Below, piece after piece: positions 51,944-59,742 of a DNA stretch of 59,742 bases. Every line of letters starts with the position of its first letter. Positions within the stretch are counted from its first letter, which is position 1. The position numbers and the translations under genes were made by a program. The stretch lies in NCBI GenBank assembly GCA_017476665.1, contig JAFUZJ010000022.1:1-59742 (forward strand), written 5' to 3'. The stretch is from Lachnospiraceae bacterium (lineage in GTDB: Bacteria; Bacillota; Clostridia; Lachnospirales; Lachnospiraceae). The notes under the pieces were generated by a model that worked only from the letters and a program-made list of their open reading frames with translations, searched no databases and was not told the origin of the DNA.

Positions 51944-52369
51944 ATGGATAGTGCTCATTGCGGCTGTTCCCGGGATCATGGCCCCATGCCTTATACTGCC
52001 GATGTAACCCGGGCGGCAATTGAAAATACCAATTTCCGCACTGCATTCTGGACCGGAAAGCATGCGCAGATGACATTGATGAGTATTCCTGTGTGCTCGG
52101 ACATCGGGATGGAGATCCACAAGGACACGGATCAGATCATTCGGATTGAGCAGGGAAGCGCCCGGGTAGTCATGGGGAAAAACTGTAACCGTCCTGATCT
52201 GGAACAACAGTTACACTGTGGGGATACCGTTTTTGTACCGGCAGGAACCTGGCATAATATTATCAATGCAGGCAGGACGCCTTTGAAAGTATCCTCCATC
52301 TATGCACCGCCGCATCACAAGGCGGGAACGGTTCATCGCACCAAAGAGGATGCGGAAAGAGAATATTGA
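51944..52369 (+). CDS. Cupin domain-containing protein
   Basis: The 141-residue protein has a single cupin barrel: GMEIHKDTDQIIRIEQGSARVVMG is motif 1 and DTVFVPAGTWHNIINAG motif 2, with His residues fit for a metal site. The end is His/Pro-rich. It lies between the two AmmeMemoRadiSam genes, so a connected role is possible. AAAGAGG precedes the start. Confidence 0.88.
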   Translation: MDSAHCGCSRDHGPMPYTADVTRAAIENTNFRTAFWTGKHAQMTLMSIPVCSDIGMEIHKDTDQIIRIEQGSARVVMGKNCNRPDLEQQLHCGDTVFVPAGTWHNIINAGRTPLKVSSIYAPPHHKAGTVHRTKEDAEREY

Positions 52370-52464
52370 TCCGAAACCGTTTCAGTATTGGGGGAAGAGG
52401 GAATTTCATAGTTCCAGTCTTCCCTCATTCTGTATTATAAATGGAGTTTCAAAGGAGAAAAACT

Positions 52465-53301
52465 ATGGCGAGATGCGAAGTTTGTTTCAGACACTGCGAG
52501 ATAGAAGAAGGACAGCTTGGTTTCTGCGGAGCGCGTATCTGCAGGGACGGAAAAGTGCAGGCGGCTAATTATGGGAAGATCACTTCCCTGGCTCTGGATC
52601 CGATTGAAAAAAAGCCCCTGCGCCGCTTTCATCCGGGCAGCAGGATTTTTTCGGTAGGAAGTTATGGCTGTAATCTCCGCTGCCCGTTTTGCCAGAATGA
52701 TGAAATATCCTGGTCACAGAGGGCGTTTGACTTTGCCGAACAGGCTGAAGTGCTGACGCCGGAGAAACTGGCAAGAGCGGCCGCATTCTATCGAAATCAG
52801 GGCAATATCGGCGTGGCGTTCACTTACAATGAACCGTTGGTGGGATATGAGTTTGTGCGTGACACTGCAAAGCTGGTGCATGAGCAGGGAATGCTCAATG
52901 TACTGGTCAGCAATGGCATGGCGGAATCCTCTGTTTTGGAAGAACTGGCGCCTTATATAGATGCTATGAACATTGATCTCAAGGGATTTACGGATCGGTA
53001 TTACAGCGAAGTGCTAGGCGGAAGTCTGGAAATGGTGCTGCGCTTCATTGAACGTGCTGTTCAGATTTGCCATGTTGAATTGACCACATTGATCGTGCCT
53101 GGGGAGAATGACTCAGAGGACGAGATGCGACAGATCAGCGGATTTATTGCTGACCTGAATGATTCGGTCCCACTGCATATCTCCAGATTTTTCCCCTGTT
53201 TTCACATGACAGATCGGGATGCTACCGATGTGAAGCTAGTGTATCGGCTGGCAGAGGTGGCGAGAGAAAAGCTGAAGTATGTCTACACGGGGAACTGTTA
53301 G
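52465..53301 (+). CDS. amrS: AmmeMemoRadiSam system radical SAM enzyme
   Basis: The 278-residue protein begins with a Cys-rich segment (CEVCFRHCEIEEGQLGFCGAR), then the radical SAM motif GCNLRCPFCQN (Cx3Cx2C), and VAFTYNEPLVGYEFV, NIDLKGFTDRYY and HISRFFPCFHM, which match the AmmeMemoRadiSam radical SAM subfamily. AAAGGAG lies seven bases before ATG 52465. The AMMECR1 partner is 575 bases upstream with a cupin gene between. Confidence 0.92.
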   Translation: MARCEVCFRHCEIEEGQLGFCGARICRDGKVQAANYGKITSLALDPIEKKPLRRFHPGSRIFSVGSYGCNLRCPFCQNDEISWSQRAFDFAEQAEVLTPEKLARAAAFYRNQGNIGVAFTYNEPLVGYEFVRDTAKLVHEQGMLNVLVSNGMAESSVLEELAPYIDAMNIDLKGFTDRYYSEVLGGSLEMVLRFIERAVQICHVELTTLIVPGENDSEDEMRQISGFIADLNDSVPLHISRFFPCFHMTDRDATDVKLVYRLAEVAREKLKYVYTGNC

Positions 53302-53361
53302 CGGTATTTGATATGATGCGATGTCTGAAGCCAAGGCAGGTCGGACGTATGAATACCGGGC

Positions 53362-53625
53362 ATGCCGCTTGCGAGAGTCGCATTGTATCAAAAAGGGATT
53401 ACGATTTATATTTCTCCAAATACAAATGATAATCCAGAGTGGCAGGCTACGATAGATCCTTTCGGACACTATTTGTCTGATCCTGTGTGGGATTTAGAAA
53501 CAATCATATATGCTGATCTCGACATGAGGCTCCCTGCAAAGTGCAAAATGGAACATGATCCAGTAGGACACTATGCAAGACCAGACGTGCTGAATCTGAC
53601 CTTTATCGATAGTCTTGCTATTTAG
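53362..53625 (+). pseudogene. Nitrilase-family (carbon-nitrogen hydrolase) remnant
   Basis: The 87-codon frame reads MPLARVALYQKGITIYISPNTNDNPEWQATI and then jumps to DPFGHYLSDPVWDLETIIYADLD and MEHDPVGHYARPDVL. In full nitrilases the first part follows the catalytic Cys (CWENYMPLAR) and about 80 residues lie between the two parts. So the N-terminal 160 or so residues, with the catalytic Glu-Lys-Cys, and an internal block are missing. It is surely a decayed gene. Confidence 0.8.
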
Positions 53626-53646
53626 AGTGAAAAAGCGTACAGCCTT

Positions 53647-54255
53647 TTAGGAGATTATGATGGGGGAAAGATAGTTTCCTATGAGCCTGTGGAGAGAAGT
53701 CTGTATGTCCGCCTTCCCATCATTTAAACACCATTCAAATACACAGCCTTTAACGATAGTGCAGATATCCATGCAGACAGTATGAATATCTGCATTTTCT
53801 GATATATACCCGAAACTCAAGGCATCATTTAATTCCTTTTCGCTCCTTGCCATAACGGTTCCGGGTGCAAAAACTCCATCAACTTCTCCCATATATGCAG
53901 AAAGTGAACGGTTTGATGTGGAGTAGAAACTTTTCATAAAATCCAGTCCCAGCTCTTGATATTTGCTGATCAGTTTCATATATAATTCACAGATTCGTTC
54001 GGAGACTTTGGAAGGATCAGTTTTCAGGCTGCAATTATCGAAAGCAGTCTCAGAGAGAAAATACATCATCAGATCGTCCTTGTCACGGAAGTAATGATAG
54101 AAGGTACCGATGGAAAGGCCGGCTTCATTACAGATATTTCTGACAGTAATGGCATCAGCACCTTTTGTTTTGATCATGGAAACGGTTGTATCTATGATAT
54201 GTTCTCTACTATTTTTCTCATCACCCTTTGCAGGGCGACCGCTTTTTTTGGGCAT
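53647..54255 (-). CDS. TetR/AcrR family transcriptional regulator
   Basis: The 202-residue protein has the TetR helix-turn-helix: REHIIDTTVSMIKTKGADAITVRNICNEAGLSIGTFYHYFRDKDDLM. The rest is a ligand-binding domain with several Cys. It is divergent from a DsbA/MBL unit, and three copies of a TAGAACnTGTTnnA box lie in between, so it very likely represses that unit and itself. The inducer is unknown. Confidence 0.92.
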   Translation of the reverse strand: MPKKSGRPAKGDEKNSREHIIDTTVSMIKTKGADAITVRNICNEAGLSIGTFYHYFRDKDDLMMYFLSETAFDNCSLKTDPSKVSERICELYMKLISKYQELGLDFMKSFYSTSNRSLSAYMGEVDGVFAPGTVMARSEKELNDALSFGYISENADIHTVCMDICTIVKGCVFEWCLNDGKADIQTSLHRLIGNYLSPIIIS

Positions 54256-54276
54256 ATGTAGACTCCTTTACTAATT

Positions 54277-54358
54277 TAGAACGTGTTTTATTTTTCCTCT
54301 TGACATTATAGAACGTGTTTGATATACTGTCAATCAGAAATAAATAGAACATGTTCTA
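54277..54358. promoter_or_regulatory. TetR-type operator cluster and DsbA-gene promoter
   Basis: Three related 14-bp boxes are present: TAGAACGTGTTTTA (54277-54290), TAGAACGTGTTTGA (54309-54322) and TAGAACATGTTCTA (54345-54358), the last a perfect palindrome. On the plus strand TTGACA (54300-54305) and TATACT (54323-54328) are 17 bases apart, and the middle box fills that spacer. Bound repressor would block the promoter. Confidence 0.85.
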
Positions 54359-54377
54359 ATCGAAAGGAGAACAGACA

Positions 54378-55076
54378 ATGAAAATAACATACTGGTCGGA
54401 CTATGCATGCCCTTATTGTTATATCGGAGAAGCAAGACTAAAGAAGGCGATAGCTGATATACCGGAACTGAAGGATGTAGAAATAGAAATGAAGGCGTTC
54501 CAGCTTGATCCGTCCGCAGGCAAACATGCCACGGGGGATACTCAGACGAGATTTGCACATAAATATGGGATTTCAATGGAAGAAGCAGGAAAGACAATCG
54601 AACATATCTCACAGATGGGGATTGATGAGGGCCTGGATTTCAAATATGCGACAACCTTATTTACCAATACGATGGATGCCCATCGTTTAACGAAGCTGGC
54701 TCAGAGCAAGAATGATCCGGGGCTTGCAGATAAGGTTATAGAGAATCTTTTCAAGGCATATTTTTCGGATAATAAGGAGCTTGCAGATAAGGAACTGCTC
54801 CAAAGGATCGGGGAAACCTGTGGGCTTAATGCCGAAGAAGTACGGGGGGTTCTTGCGTCAGATCAGTATAAGGATGAGGTGATCCTTGATGAAAGAGAAG
54901 CATCCCGTTACGGAGTACATGCGGTGCCATTCTTTGTTGTAGGGAAGTATGGTATCTCCGGCGCACAGAGTGTAGATGGTATGAAAGCCACGATCATGAA
55001 GGCGATAGAAGAAACATCGGGTGAGCCATCTGAGCATGGCATGAGCTGTGGCCCCGAAGGGTGCAGGGTAAGGTGA
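54378..55076 (+). CDS. DsbA family oxidoreductase (FrnE-like)
   Basis: The 232-residue protein begins ITYWSDYACPYCYIGEARLKKAI with a CPYC redox motif, as in FrnE/2-hydroxychromene isomerase-like thioredoxin-fold proteins, and has GVHAVPFFVVGKYGISGAQ with the cis-Pro loop. No signal peptide, so it is cytoplasmic. It lies behind a TetR-controlled promoter with a metallo-hydrolase four bases after its stop. A role in electrophile or quinone stress is possible. Confidence 0.9.
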   Translation: MKITYWSDYACPYCYIGEARLKKAIADIPELKDVEIEMKAFQLDPSAGKHATGDTQTRFAHKYGISMEEAGKTIEHISQMGIDEGLDFKYATTLFTNTMDAHRLTKLAQSKNDPGLADKVIENLFKAYFSDNKELADKELLQRIGETCGLNAEEVRGVLASDQYKDEVILDEREASRYGVHAVPFFVVGKYGISGAQSVDGMKATIMKAIEETSGEPSEHGMSCGPEGCRVR

Positions 55077-55080
55077 TGGT

Positions 55081-55704
55081 ATGGTGGCAGAGGTTCCGGT
55101 AAAAGGATATTTTGAAGAGAACTGTTTTTTTTATATTGATGACAAGACAAAGCATGGATTCATCATTGATCCGGGAGCACAGGCAAAAGGCCTGCTTGGA
55201 ATTATAAAAGAAAATGGATGGACAATCGAAAAGATTTTGCTTACACACGGACATTTTGATCATACAGGGGCGGTGGATGGGATCAGAATAGCATTAGATA
55301 TCCCTGTTCTTGCACACCGCAGGTCAGATGAGTATCTTTTAGATGCAAGGAAGAATCTGTCTGCCCTTTGCGGACCGGCTATCATCGTAGAGAATGTAAA
55401 GTATATGGATGATGGTGATGTGATAGAAATTGATTCTAACCCTGATTTTCATCTTGAAGTAATATATGTGCCGGGGCATACGACAGACTCTGTGATGTTT
55501 TATTCAGAGGCTGATCATGTGGCATTTGTCGGAGACACGATATTCAAGGGCAGCATCGGAAATTATCTGTATCCGGGCGGTGATCCAAAGGATTTGCAAA
55601 GAAGCATCATTGAGAGAATATTTACCTTGCCTGATGATACTGTGCTTTGTTCAGGTCACTCGGAGCAGACTACAGTGGGTATAGAGAAGAGCAGATACAG
55701 ATAG
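55081..55704 (+). CDS. MBL-fold metallo-hydrolase
   Basis: The 207-residue protein has the metallo-beta-lactamase motif THGHFDHTG, then VIYVPGHTTDSVMFY, FVGDTIFKGSIG and LCSGHSEQT, as in glyoxalase II-like hydrolases of the YcbL type. It would cleave thioesters or similar bonds. It is co-transcribed with the DsbA-like gene and followed by a terminator. Confidence 0.92.
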   Translation: MVAEVPVKGYFEENCFFYIDDKTKHGFIIDPGAQAKGLLGIIKENGWTIEKILLTHGHFDHTGAVDGIRIALDIPVLAHRRSDEYLLDARKNLSALCGPAIIVENVKYMDDGDVIEIDSNPDFHLEVIYVPGHTTDSVMFYSEADHVAFVGDTIFKGSIGNYLYPGGDPKDLQRSIIERIFTLPDDTVLCSGHSEQTTVGIEKSRYR

Positions 55705-55743
55705 GACCATTGTACCTATGAGAAAAGGGTGCAATGGTCTTTT
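55705..55743 (+). terminator. Terminator of the DsbA-MBL unit
   Basis: GACCATTG with further pairs to ACC (55705-55716) pairs with GGGTGCAATGGTC (55727-55739); TTTT follows. Confidence 0.75.
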
Positions 55744-55816
55744 CTAATATCCTTTATGTCGTCAAGATGGGAATCCCAGGCAGGACGGACCCACGTACAT
55801 CAGCTGTTTTTTGTTT

Positions 55817-56692
55817 TTACGATAAAGCTTTCCTGATCTGATTCATGAACCTCTCTGCAATCGGTGAAAATGTCTGGTATTTTTTCCAGATCAGATACAG
55901 GTTAGTTTCAAGTTTTGGTGTGAGAGGGCGGAATACGAGTCCGCTGTCAGCCGAGGTATCGACAAGTTTATCAAAGGTCAGCAGAATCCCAAGATGCTCC
56001 TTTGCAAAGAGGGACGCGTTGTAGGAAAGGCGGAAGGACCCTTCCAGATGCAGCTGATCCATCTTATCTTTTGCCCATCCCGGGATATCCTTTTCCCATC
56101 CCTGACCGGAACAAAAAAGAGGCAAACCAATGAGGTCATCTACACGGATGGCTTTTTTCTTTGCAAGTGGTGAGTCAGATGGCATAACGACTCCCCAGAT
56201 ATCTGCTTCAGGAAATACCAGGGAATCATATTTTGACGCATCCGGGATCTCTGCAAGGACTGCGAAGTCTAACAGACCTTTATCCAGCTTTTCAACCACC
56301 TGCTCAGTGTCTCCGCTGGTGATGTGGTATCTGAGGTTAGGGTAATTTTGCTTAAAGGTGTTGATCTCTCTGGCAAGGAGGCTGATCTGATATGATTCGG
56401 CCAGCCCGAAGTACAGATCTCCACCGGTAATGTCATCCAAAGATATAAATTCTTTTTCTATCCTGTCTGCCATTCCGACAAGGTCTTCCGCACGGTTTCT
56501 GAGCAGAACGCCTTCTTCTGTGAGCTTTATACTGAATGAGTGGCGGGTAAAGAGCTTCTTTCCAAGTTCATCCTCCAGTGATTTCAGCTGTTTTGAAAGA
56601 GTTGGCTGTGTGACATGCAGCAGCTCGGCGGCTCTGGTCATGTTTTCTTCTCTTGCTACAGCAAGGAAGTATCTGAGGGTTCGTATTTCCAT
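55817..56692 (-). CDS. LysR family transcriptional regulator
   Basis: The 291-residue protein has the LysR winged helix at the N-terminus (MEIRTLRYFLAVAREENMTRAAELLHVTQPTLSKQLKSLEDELG) and a periplasmic-binding-like effector domain. It diverges from a small gene, a hydrolase gene and an AKR gene; two long dyads in the intergenic region are probable binding sites. The effector is unknown. Confidence 0.94.
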   Translation of the reverse strand: MEIRTLRYFLAVAREENMTRAAELLHVTQPTLSKQLKSLEDELGKKLFTRHSFSIKLTEEGVLLRNRAEDLVGMADRIEKEFISLDDITGGDLYFGLAESYQISLLAREINTFKQNYPNLRYHITSGDTEQVVEKLDKGLLDFAVLAEIPDASKYDSLVFPEADIWGVVMPSDSPLAKKKAIRVDDLIGLPLFCSGQGWEKDIPGWAKDKMDQLHLEGSFRLSYNASLFAKEHLGILLTFDKLVDTSADSGLVFRPLTPKLETNLYLIWKKYQTFSPIAERFMNQIRKALS

Positions 56693-56732
56693 CGGGGTTC
56701 TCCAATTGGGTCTTTTGCGATATGCTGTTTAG

Positions 56733-56814
56733 GAATATCATGATATTCATTATAACCATTAGCGCGGAGAATTACAAGATGCTATATTATGAAATGCAAG
56801 GTGTATTTCATAAT
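56733..56814. promoter_or_regulatory. LysR gene promoter and two dyads
   Basis: On the minus strand TTGTAA (56772-56777) and TATAAT (56749-56754) are 17 bases apart. GAATATCATGATATTC (56733-56748) is a perfect 16-bp palindrome directly after that -10. Further on, ATTATGAAAT (56786-56795) and ATTTCATAAT (56805-56814) form a perfect inverted repeat with a 9-base gap, in the position expected for a LysR activation site for the divergent genes. Confidence 0.65.
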
Positions 56815-56864
56815 CATGAACTTGGAATTGTCAAAGAGAGAAAAAGAAAGACACGAGGAATACT

Positions 56865-57092
56865 ATGGATTATGAGCGAATGAAACAAAACCTGTCCGAT
56901 GCCGGGTGTTGTGATTCTGTTATAAAAGAAATCATCACTTTAAGTGAGAACGGGAGGATCACAGAAGCCCTGCTCGCGATGAGGAAAGACCGGTGCAGAC
57001 TCATGGAAGAGCTGCATGAGAGCGGAAGGAAGGTCGATTGCCTGGACTTCCTGATCCGCCAGACCGAAAAAGAGCTGCAGGCAAATCATTAA
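56865..57092 (+). CDS. Small helical protein of unknown function
   Basis: The 75-residue protein (MDYERMKQNLSDAGCCDSVI...) is predicted to be largely alpha-helical, with LSENGRITEALLAMRKDRCRLMEELHESGRKVDCLDFLIRQTEKEL. I have an impression of similar small proteins beside LysR or MerR regulators in Clostridia, but give no function. It precedes the hydrolase gene by 20 bases and is probably in its operon. Confidence 0.7.
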   Translation: MDYERMKQNLSDAGCCDSVIKEIITLSENGRITEALLAMRKDRCRLMEELHESGRKVDCLDFLIRQTEKELQANH

Positions 57093-57112
57093 AACATACG
57101 GAGGTATCAAAC

Positions 57113-58120
57113 ATGATGAAGAAAGAAGAATTAAAGCTGGTGGCAGAGTGGGATAAGACTTTCTCGAAGAGCGAAAAGGTAGATCATAGCAAGGTGACAT
57201 TTGTGAACCGATATGGGATCACGCTTGCAGCGGATATGTATGTCCCTAAGGGAACAGAGGGAAAACTTCTGGATACGAAGTATCCTGCGATTGCTGTTTC
57301 CGGTCCGTTCGGGGCAGTCAAGGAACAGTGTTCCGGGTTGTATGCACAGACGATGGCAGAGAGAGGATTTTTGACGATTGCTTTCGATCCGTCCTTTACC
57401 GGAGAGAGCGGCGGCAGTGTTCGATATATGGCTTCTCCCGATATCAATACAGAAGATTTCATGGCGGCAGTGGACTTTCTTTCCCTGAATGATAAAGTGG
57501 ATCCTGACCGCATCGGCATCATTGGTATCTGCGGATGGGGAGGCATGGCAATCAATACGGCGGCATTGGATACCAGGATCAAGGTTACGGTTGCAACCAC
57601 GATGTATGACATGACCAGAGTAAATGCCAATGGATATTTTGATTCTGAGGACAGTGAAGAAGCTCGCTATGAGAAAAAGAAGGCTATGTGCGCTCAGAGA
57701 TTAGAAGATATTAAGACCGGAGAGTACAAGCTGGGTGGCGGCGTTGTAGATCCTCTTCCGGAGGATGCTCCTTTCTTTGTTGCAGACTATTATGATTATT
57801 ACAAGACCGACCGCGGCTATCATGTGCGTTCACTTAATTCTAATGGCGGATGGAATGTGATTGGGTGTGAGTCTTTCATAAATCAGCCGATTTTAAAGTA
57901 CAGCAATGAGATTCGCAGTGCGGTTCTGCTTATCCACGGGGAGAAGGCACATTCCTGCTATTTCAGCAAGGATGCTTATGCGGCAATGATAGGAGACAGC
58001 AAGTATGCGGATAACAAGGAACTTATGATCATCCCGGATGCCGTTCATACGGATCTGTATGACAGAACGGATATCATACCGTTTGATAAGATACAGAGAT
58101 TCTTTGAAGAGAACATGTAA
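57113..58120 (+). CDS. Alpha/beta hydrolase (dienelactone hydrolase-like)
   Basis: The 335-residue protein has an alpha/beta hydrolase core: ITLAADMYVP, YPAIAVSGPFGAVKEQ, DPDRIGIIGICGWGGMA with Cys in the nucleophile-elbow position (G-x-C-x-G), VLLIHGEKAHSCYFS and IPDAVHTDLYD with the Asp and His. A Cys nucleophile is the dienelactone hydrolase type. GGAGG lies eight bases before ATG 57113. It is close to the LysR regulator and upstream of the AKR gene. Confidence 0.88.
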   Translation: MMKKEELKLVAEWDKTFSKSEKVDHSKVTFVNRYGITLAADMYVPKGTEGKLLDTKYPAIAVSGPFGAVKEQCSGLYAQTMAERGFLTIAFDPSFTGESGGSVRYMASPDINTEDFMAAVDFLSLNDKVDPDRIGIIGICGWGGMAINTAALDTRIKVTVATTMYDMTRVNANGYFDSEDSEEARYEKKKAMCAQRLEDIKTGEYKLGGGVVDPLPEDAPFFVADYYDYYKTDRGYHVRSLNSNGGWNVIGCESFINQPILKYSNEIRSAVLLIHGEKAHSCYFSKDAYAAMIGDSKYADNKELMIIPDAVHTDLYDRTDIIPFDKIQRFFEENM

Positions 58121-58156
58121 GAGGCGGACAGCCACCGGGAAGAACTGTGGAGGCAT

Positions 58157-59572
58157 ATGAGTTTGAAAAAAATCTGCGATAACAAAATGAAAAGGATGCT
58201 TTGTCTGTTATGGATGGCTCTCATGGTATTTTCCGTGACAGCATGCGGGACTTGGAAGACTGCAAAAGAACCTTTGTCGGATGAGGCGGTTATAGAGAAC
58301 GACCATAAAGAGACGAAGGATACCACAGAGCCGGAGCTGCAAACGGATACGGAGGAAGCGGAGGATGCCACGATGAATACGTTGATCCTTATGGTTGATG
58401 ATCAGGAAGTCGAAGTTGAATGGGAGAATAATGAAAGTGTATCTGCCATAACAGAGATGGCAAAGAAAGCACCTGTCCGGATCAATATGTCAATGTATGG
58501 CGGTTTTGAACAGGTGGGTTCGATCGGACAGAGTATTCCGAGAAATGATAAACAGACAACGACAAAAGCCGGAGATATTGTTTTGTATTCCGGAAATCAG
58601 GTGGTCGTGTTTTATGGCTCCAATTCCTGGGCATATACAAGGCTTGGCAGGATAACGGATAAAACGGATCAGGAACTGACCAAGATGTTGGGGAATGGTG
58701 ATGTAACCCTGTCCTTGTTTTATGGAGATATCGGGAGTGATAAAGCGAACGCATACCAGATTGAGGATATTATGCTGAATAGCGGATATCAAATGCCGGT
58801 GATAGGACTTGGGACCTGGACGTTATCAAATGATGAGGCTGAAAAATCGGTTTATCATGCTCTAAAAAGTGGGATGCGGCTTATAGACACGGCGCGATAC
58901 TACCGCTGTGAGGTTGGCGTGGGAAAAGGCATCCAAAGGGCGATTGATGAAGGAATCGTCAGTCGGGAAGAAATCTTTGTTACAAGCAAAATCATGCCGA
59001 GTGATTTTGACAGAGCGGCACAGGGCATAGATGATTCCTTAAGAGATTTAAACTTGTCATATCTCGATTTGATGCTGATCCATCAGCCGGGGGCAAACGA
59101 TAAAGCGGTCTATCAGGCGATGGAGAAGGCGGTCAGGGATGGTAAGGTGCGGTCAATAGGGATATCCAACTATTATACGAAGGAAGCGGTGGATGAGGTC
59201 CTCTCCTATGCAGAGATTGTACCTGCCGTTATCCAGAATGAAAACCATCTGTATTATCAGAACAATGAGCTGCAGGAGTATGTAAAAAAATATGGCATCG
59301 TAGTTGAGTCATGGTACCCGTTCGGCGGGAGAGGCCATACGCAGGAAAACTTTAACAACGATGTGATTGTTCAGCTTGCTGATAAATATGGAAAAACATC
59401 TGCACAGATCATTCTTCGCTGGCAGGTGCAGGCGGGTTATATAGCAATACCGGGATCGAGTAATCCGGAGCATATAGCGGAGAACTATGATATCTTTGAT
59501 TTTGAATTGTCCGAGGACGAGATGCAGAGCATCTACGAATTGGACAGGCAGGAGAGATATGAGAATTGGTAA
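58157..59572 (+). CDS. Lipoprotein fusing a cyclophilin-like domain with an aldo/keto reductase
   Basis: The 471-residue product has a signal peptide with a lipobox-like VTAC, an acidic linker, a cyclophilin-like domain (about 70-195: GGFEQVGSIGQSIPRND, AGDIVLYSGNQVVVFYG, LGRI) and an aldo/keto reductase (about 210-471) with GLGTWTLSNDEAEKSVYHAL, DTARYY, VTSKI, LMLIHQP and IPGSSNPEHI. The catalytic Asp, Tyr, Lys and His are all present. AKRs need NAD(P)H, so an outward-facing AKR is odd; the protein may be processed, or may stay inside. GGAGG is only three bases before ATG 58157. Confidence 0.85.
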   Translation: MSLKKICDNKMKRMLCLLWMALMVFSVTACGTWKTAKEPLSDEAVIENDHKETKDTTEPELQTDTEEAEDATMNTLILMVDDQEVEVEWENNESVSAITEMAKKAPVRINMSMYGGFEQVGSIGQSIPRNDKQTTTKAGDIVLYSGNQVVVFYGSNSWAYTRLGRITDKTDQELTKMLGNGDVTLSLFYGDIGSDKANAYQIEDIMLNSGYQMPVIGLGTWTLSNDEAEKSVYHALKSGMRLIDTARYYRCEVGVGKGIQRAIDEGIVSREEIFVTSKIMPSDFDRAAQGIDDSLRDLNLSYLDLMLIHQPGANDKAVYQAMEKAVRDGKVRSIGISNYYTKEAVDEVLSYAEIVPAVIQNENHLYYQNNELQEYVKKYGIVVESWYPFGGRGHTQENFNNDVIVQLADKYGKTSAQIILRWQVQAGYIAIPGSSNPEHIAENYDIFDFELSEDEMQSIYELDRQERYENW

Positions 59573-59645
59573 AATATAAACCAAATGGTTTAAATAAAAG
59601 AATGTCAACCATTTTTGAAAATGTCTCAATAATTGATAAACATTA

Positions 59646-59666
59646 GCACCGGTGGTCGGTGCTTTT
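59646..59666 (+). terminator. Terminator after the AKR gene
   Basis: GCACCG (59646-59651) pairs with CGGTGC (59657-59662) and TTTT follows. The 76 bases after it, to the end of the window, hold no gene I recognise. Confidence 0.65.
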
Positions 59667-59742
59667 GTTTTGACATTTTTGGTGCAGCCTTGAGAATCCG
59701 CAAGTGGCAAGTCTCTTTCCCAGGAAAATGGATGATCCGGCA

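Noticed and set aside
52390-52429. Hairpin between cupin and amrS as a terminator
   Set aside because: The stem is imperfect and no T-run follows; read-through into amrS is likely.
59690-59742. Start of another gene or mobile element at the right edge
   Set aside because: Only about 50 bases are available; a frame is open but too short to identify.
1-59742. tRNA, rRNA, CRISPR arrays or complete insertion sequences
   Set aside because: Scanning gaps by eye showed no cloverleaf-like sequence, no regularly spaced repeats with spacers, and no transposase other than the decayed Rpn remnant.

Overview
The window looks like the chromosome of a spore-forming, anaerobic Gram-positive of the class Clostridia, most likely a Lachnospiraceae-type gut bacterium. 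This is inferred from gene content: spoVAA/spoVAB, DUF3793 plus flavodoxin, the AmmeMemoRadiSam set, TSCPD/TIGR03905, Rpn-family remnants, AGGAGG-type ribosome binding sites and sigma-A-like promoters. I see no rRNA, tRNA, CRISPR array or intact insertion sequence.

Layout. 1-3000: accessory patch with an AAA ATPase/nuclease-like gene between two related microORFs, 10-bp tandem repeats, and a decayed Rpn-family gene. 3094-6494: VTC-domain protein, DUF4956 membrane protein and a Cthe_2159-type beta-helix lipoprotein, closed by a terminator. 6616-9396: a TetM/EF-G-like GTPase fused to a YacP/Rae1-type NYN nuclease. 9424-18636: seven tightly packed genes with an envelope theme (LtaS-like transferase, MraY-like transferase, GreA, HAD-CPBP fusion, GT2, acyltransferase, polytopic transferase), ending in a bidirectional terminator shared with asnA. 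19843-25029: a putative SOS-controlled DNA repair set (radical SAM protein, DUF4130/TIGR03915 protein, PD-(D/E)XK-XPD/DinG helicase). 25248-35525: GH13 enzyme, ECF-transporter S component, two ECF sigma/anti-sigma modules around a MATE exporter, and a BlaI/BlaR1-like pair with visible operators. 35621-36779: spoVAB-spoVAA. 36887-38993: cellobiose 2-epimerase and GH26 mannanase. 39004-40212: OhrR-like regulator, TSCPD protein and glutathione peroxidase with an OhrR-type box. 40374-41609: DUF3793 and flavodoxin behind a DtxR/Fur-like dyad. 41788-44049: HD protein and a second AAA/DUF4143 ATPase preceded by 33-bp-period direct repeats. 44088-49369: NamZ lipoprotein and a 1291-residue AmiE-NagZ-type fusion for muropeptide salvage. 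49396-53301: LUD protein, thioesterase and an AmmeMemoRadiSam group containing a cupin. 53362-53625: nitrilase pseudogene. 53647-59572: a redox/hydrolase stretch with TetR-DsbA-MBL and LysR-hydrolase-AKR units.

The most striking points are the ribosome-factor/A-site-nuclease fusion, the dual LexA-like boxes in front of the repair set, the AmiE-NagZ fusion beside NamZ, and two short genes encoding FW(K/E)SWLKQPD peptides around the first ATPase. All functions are read from sequence motifs and family knowledge; none was checked by database search.
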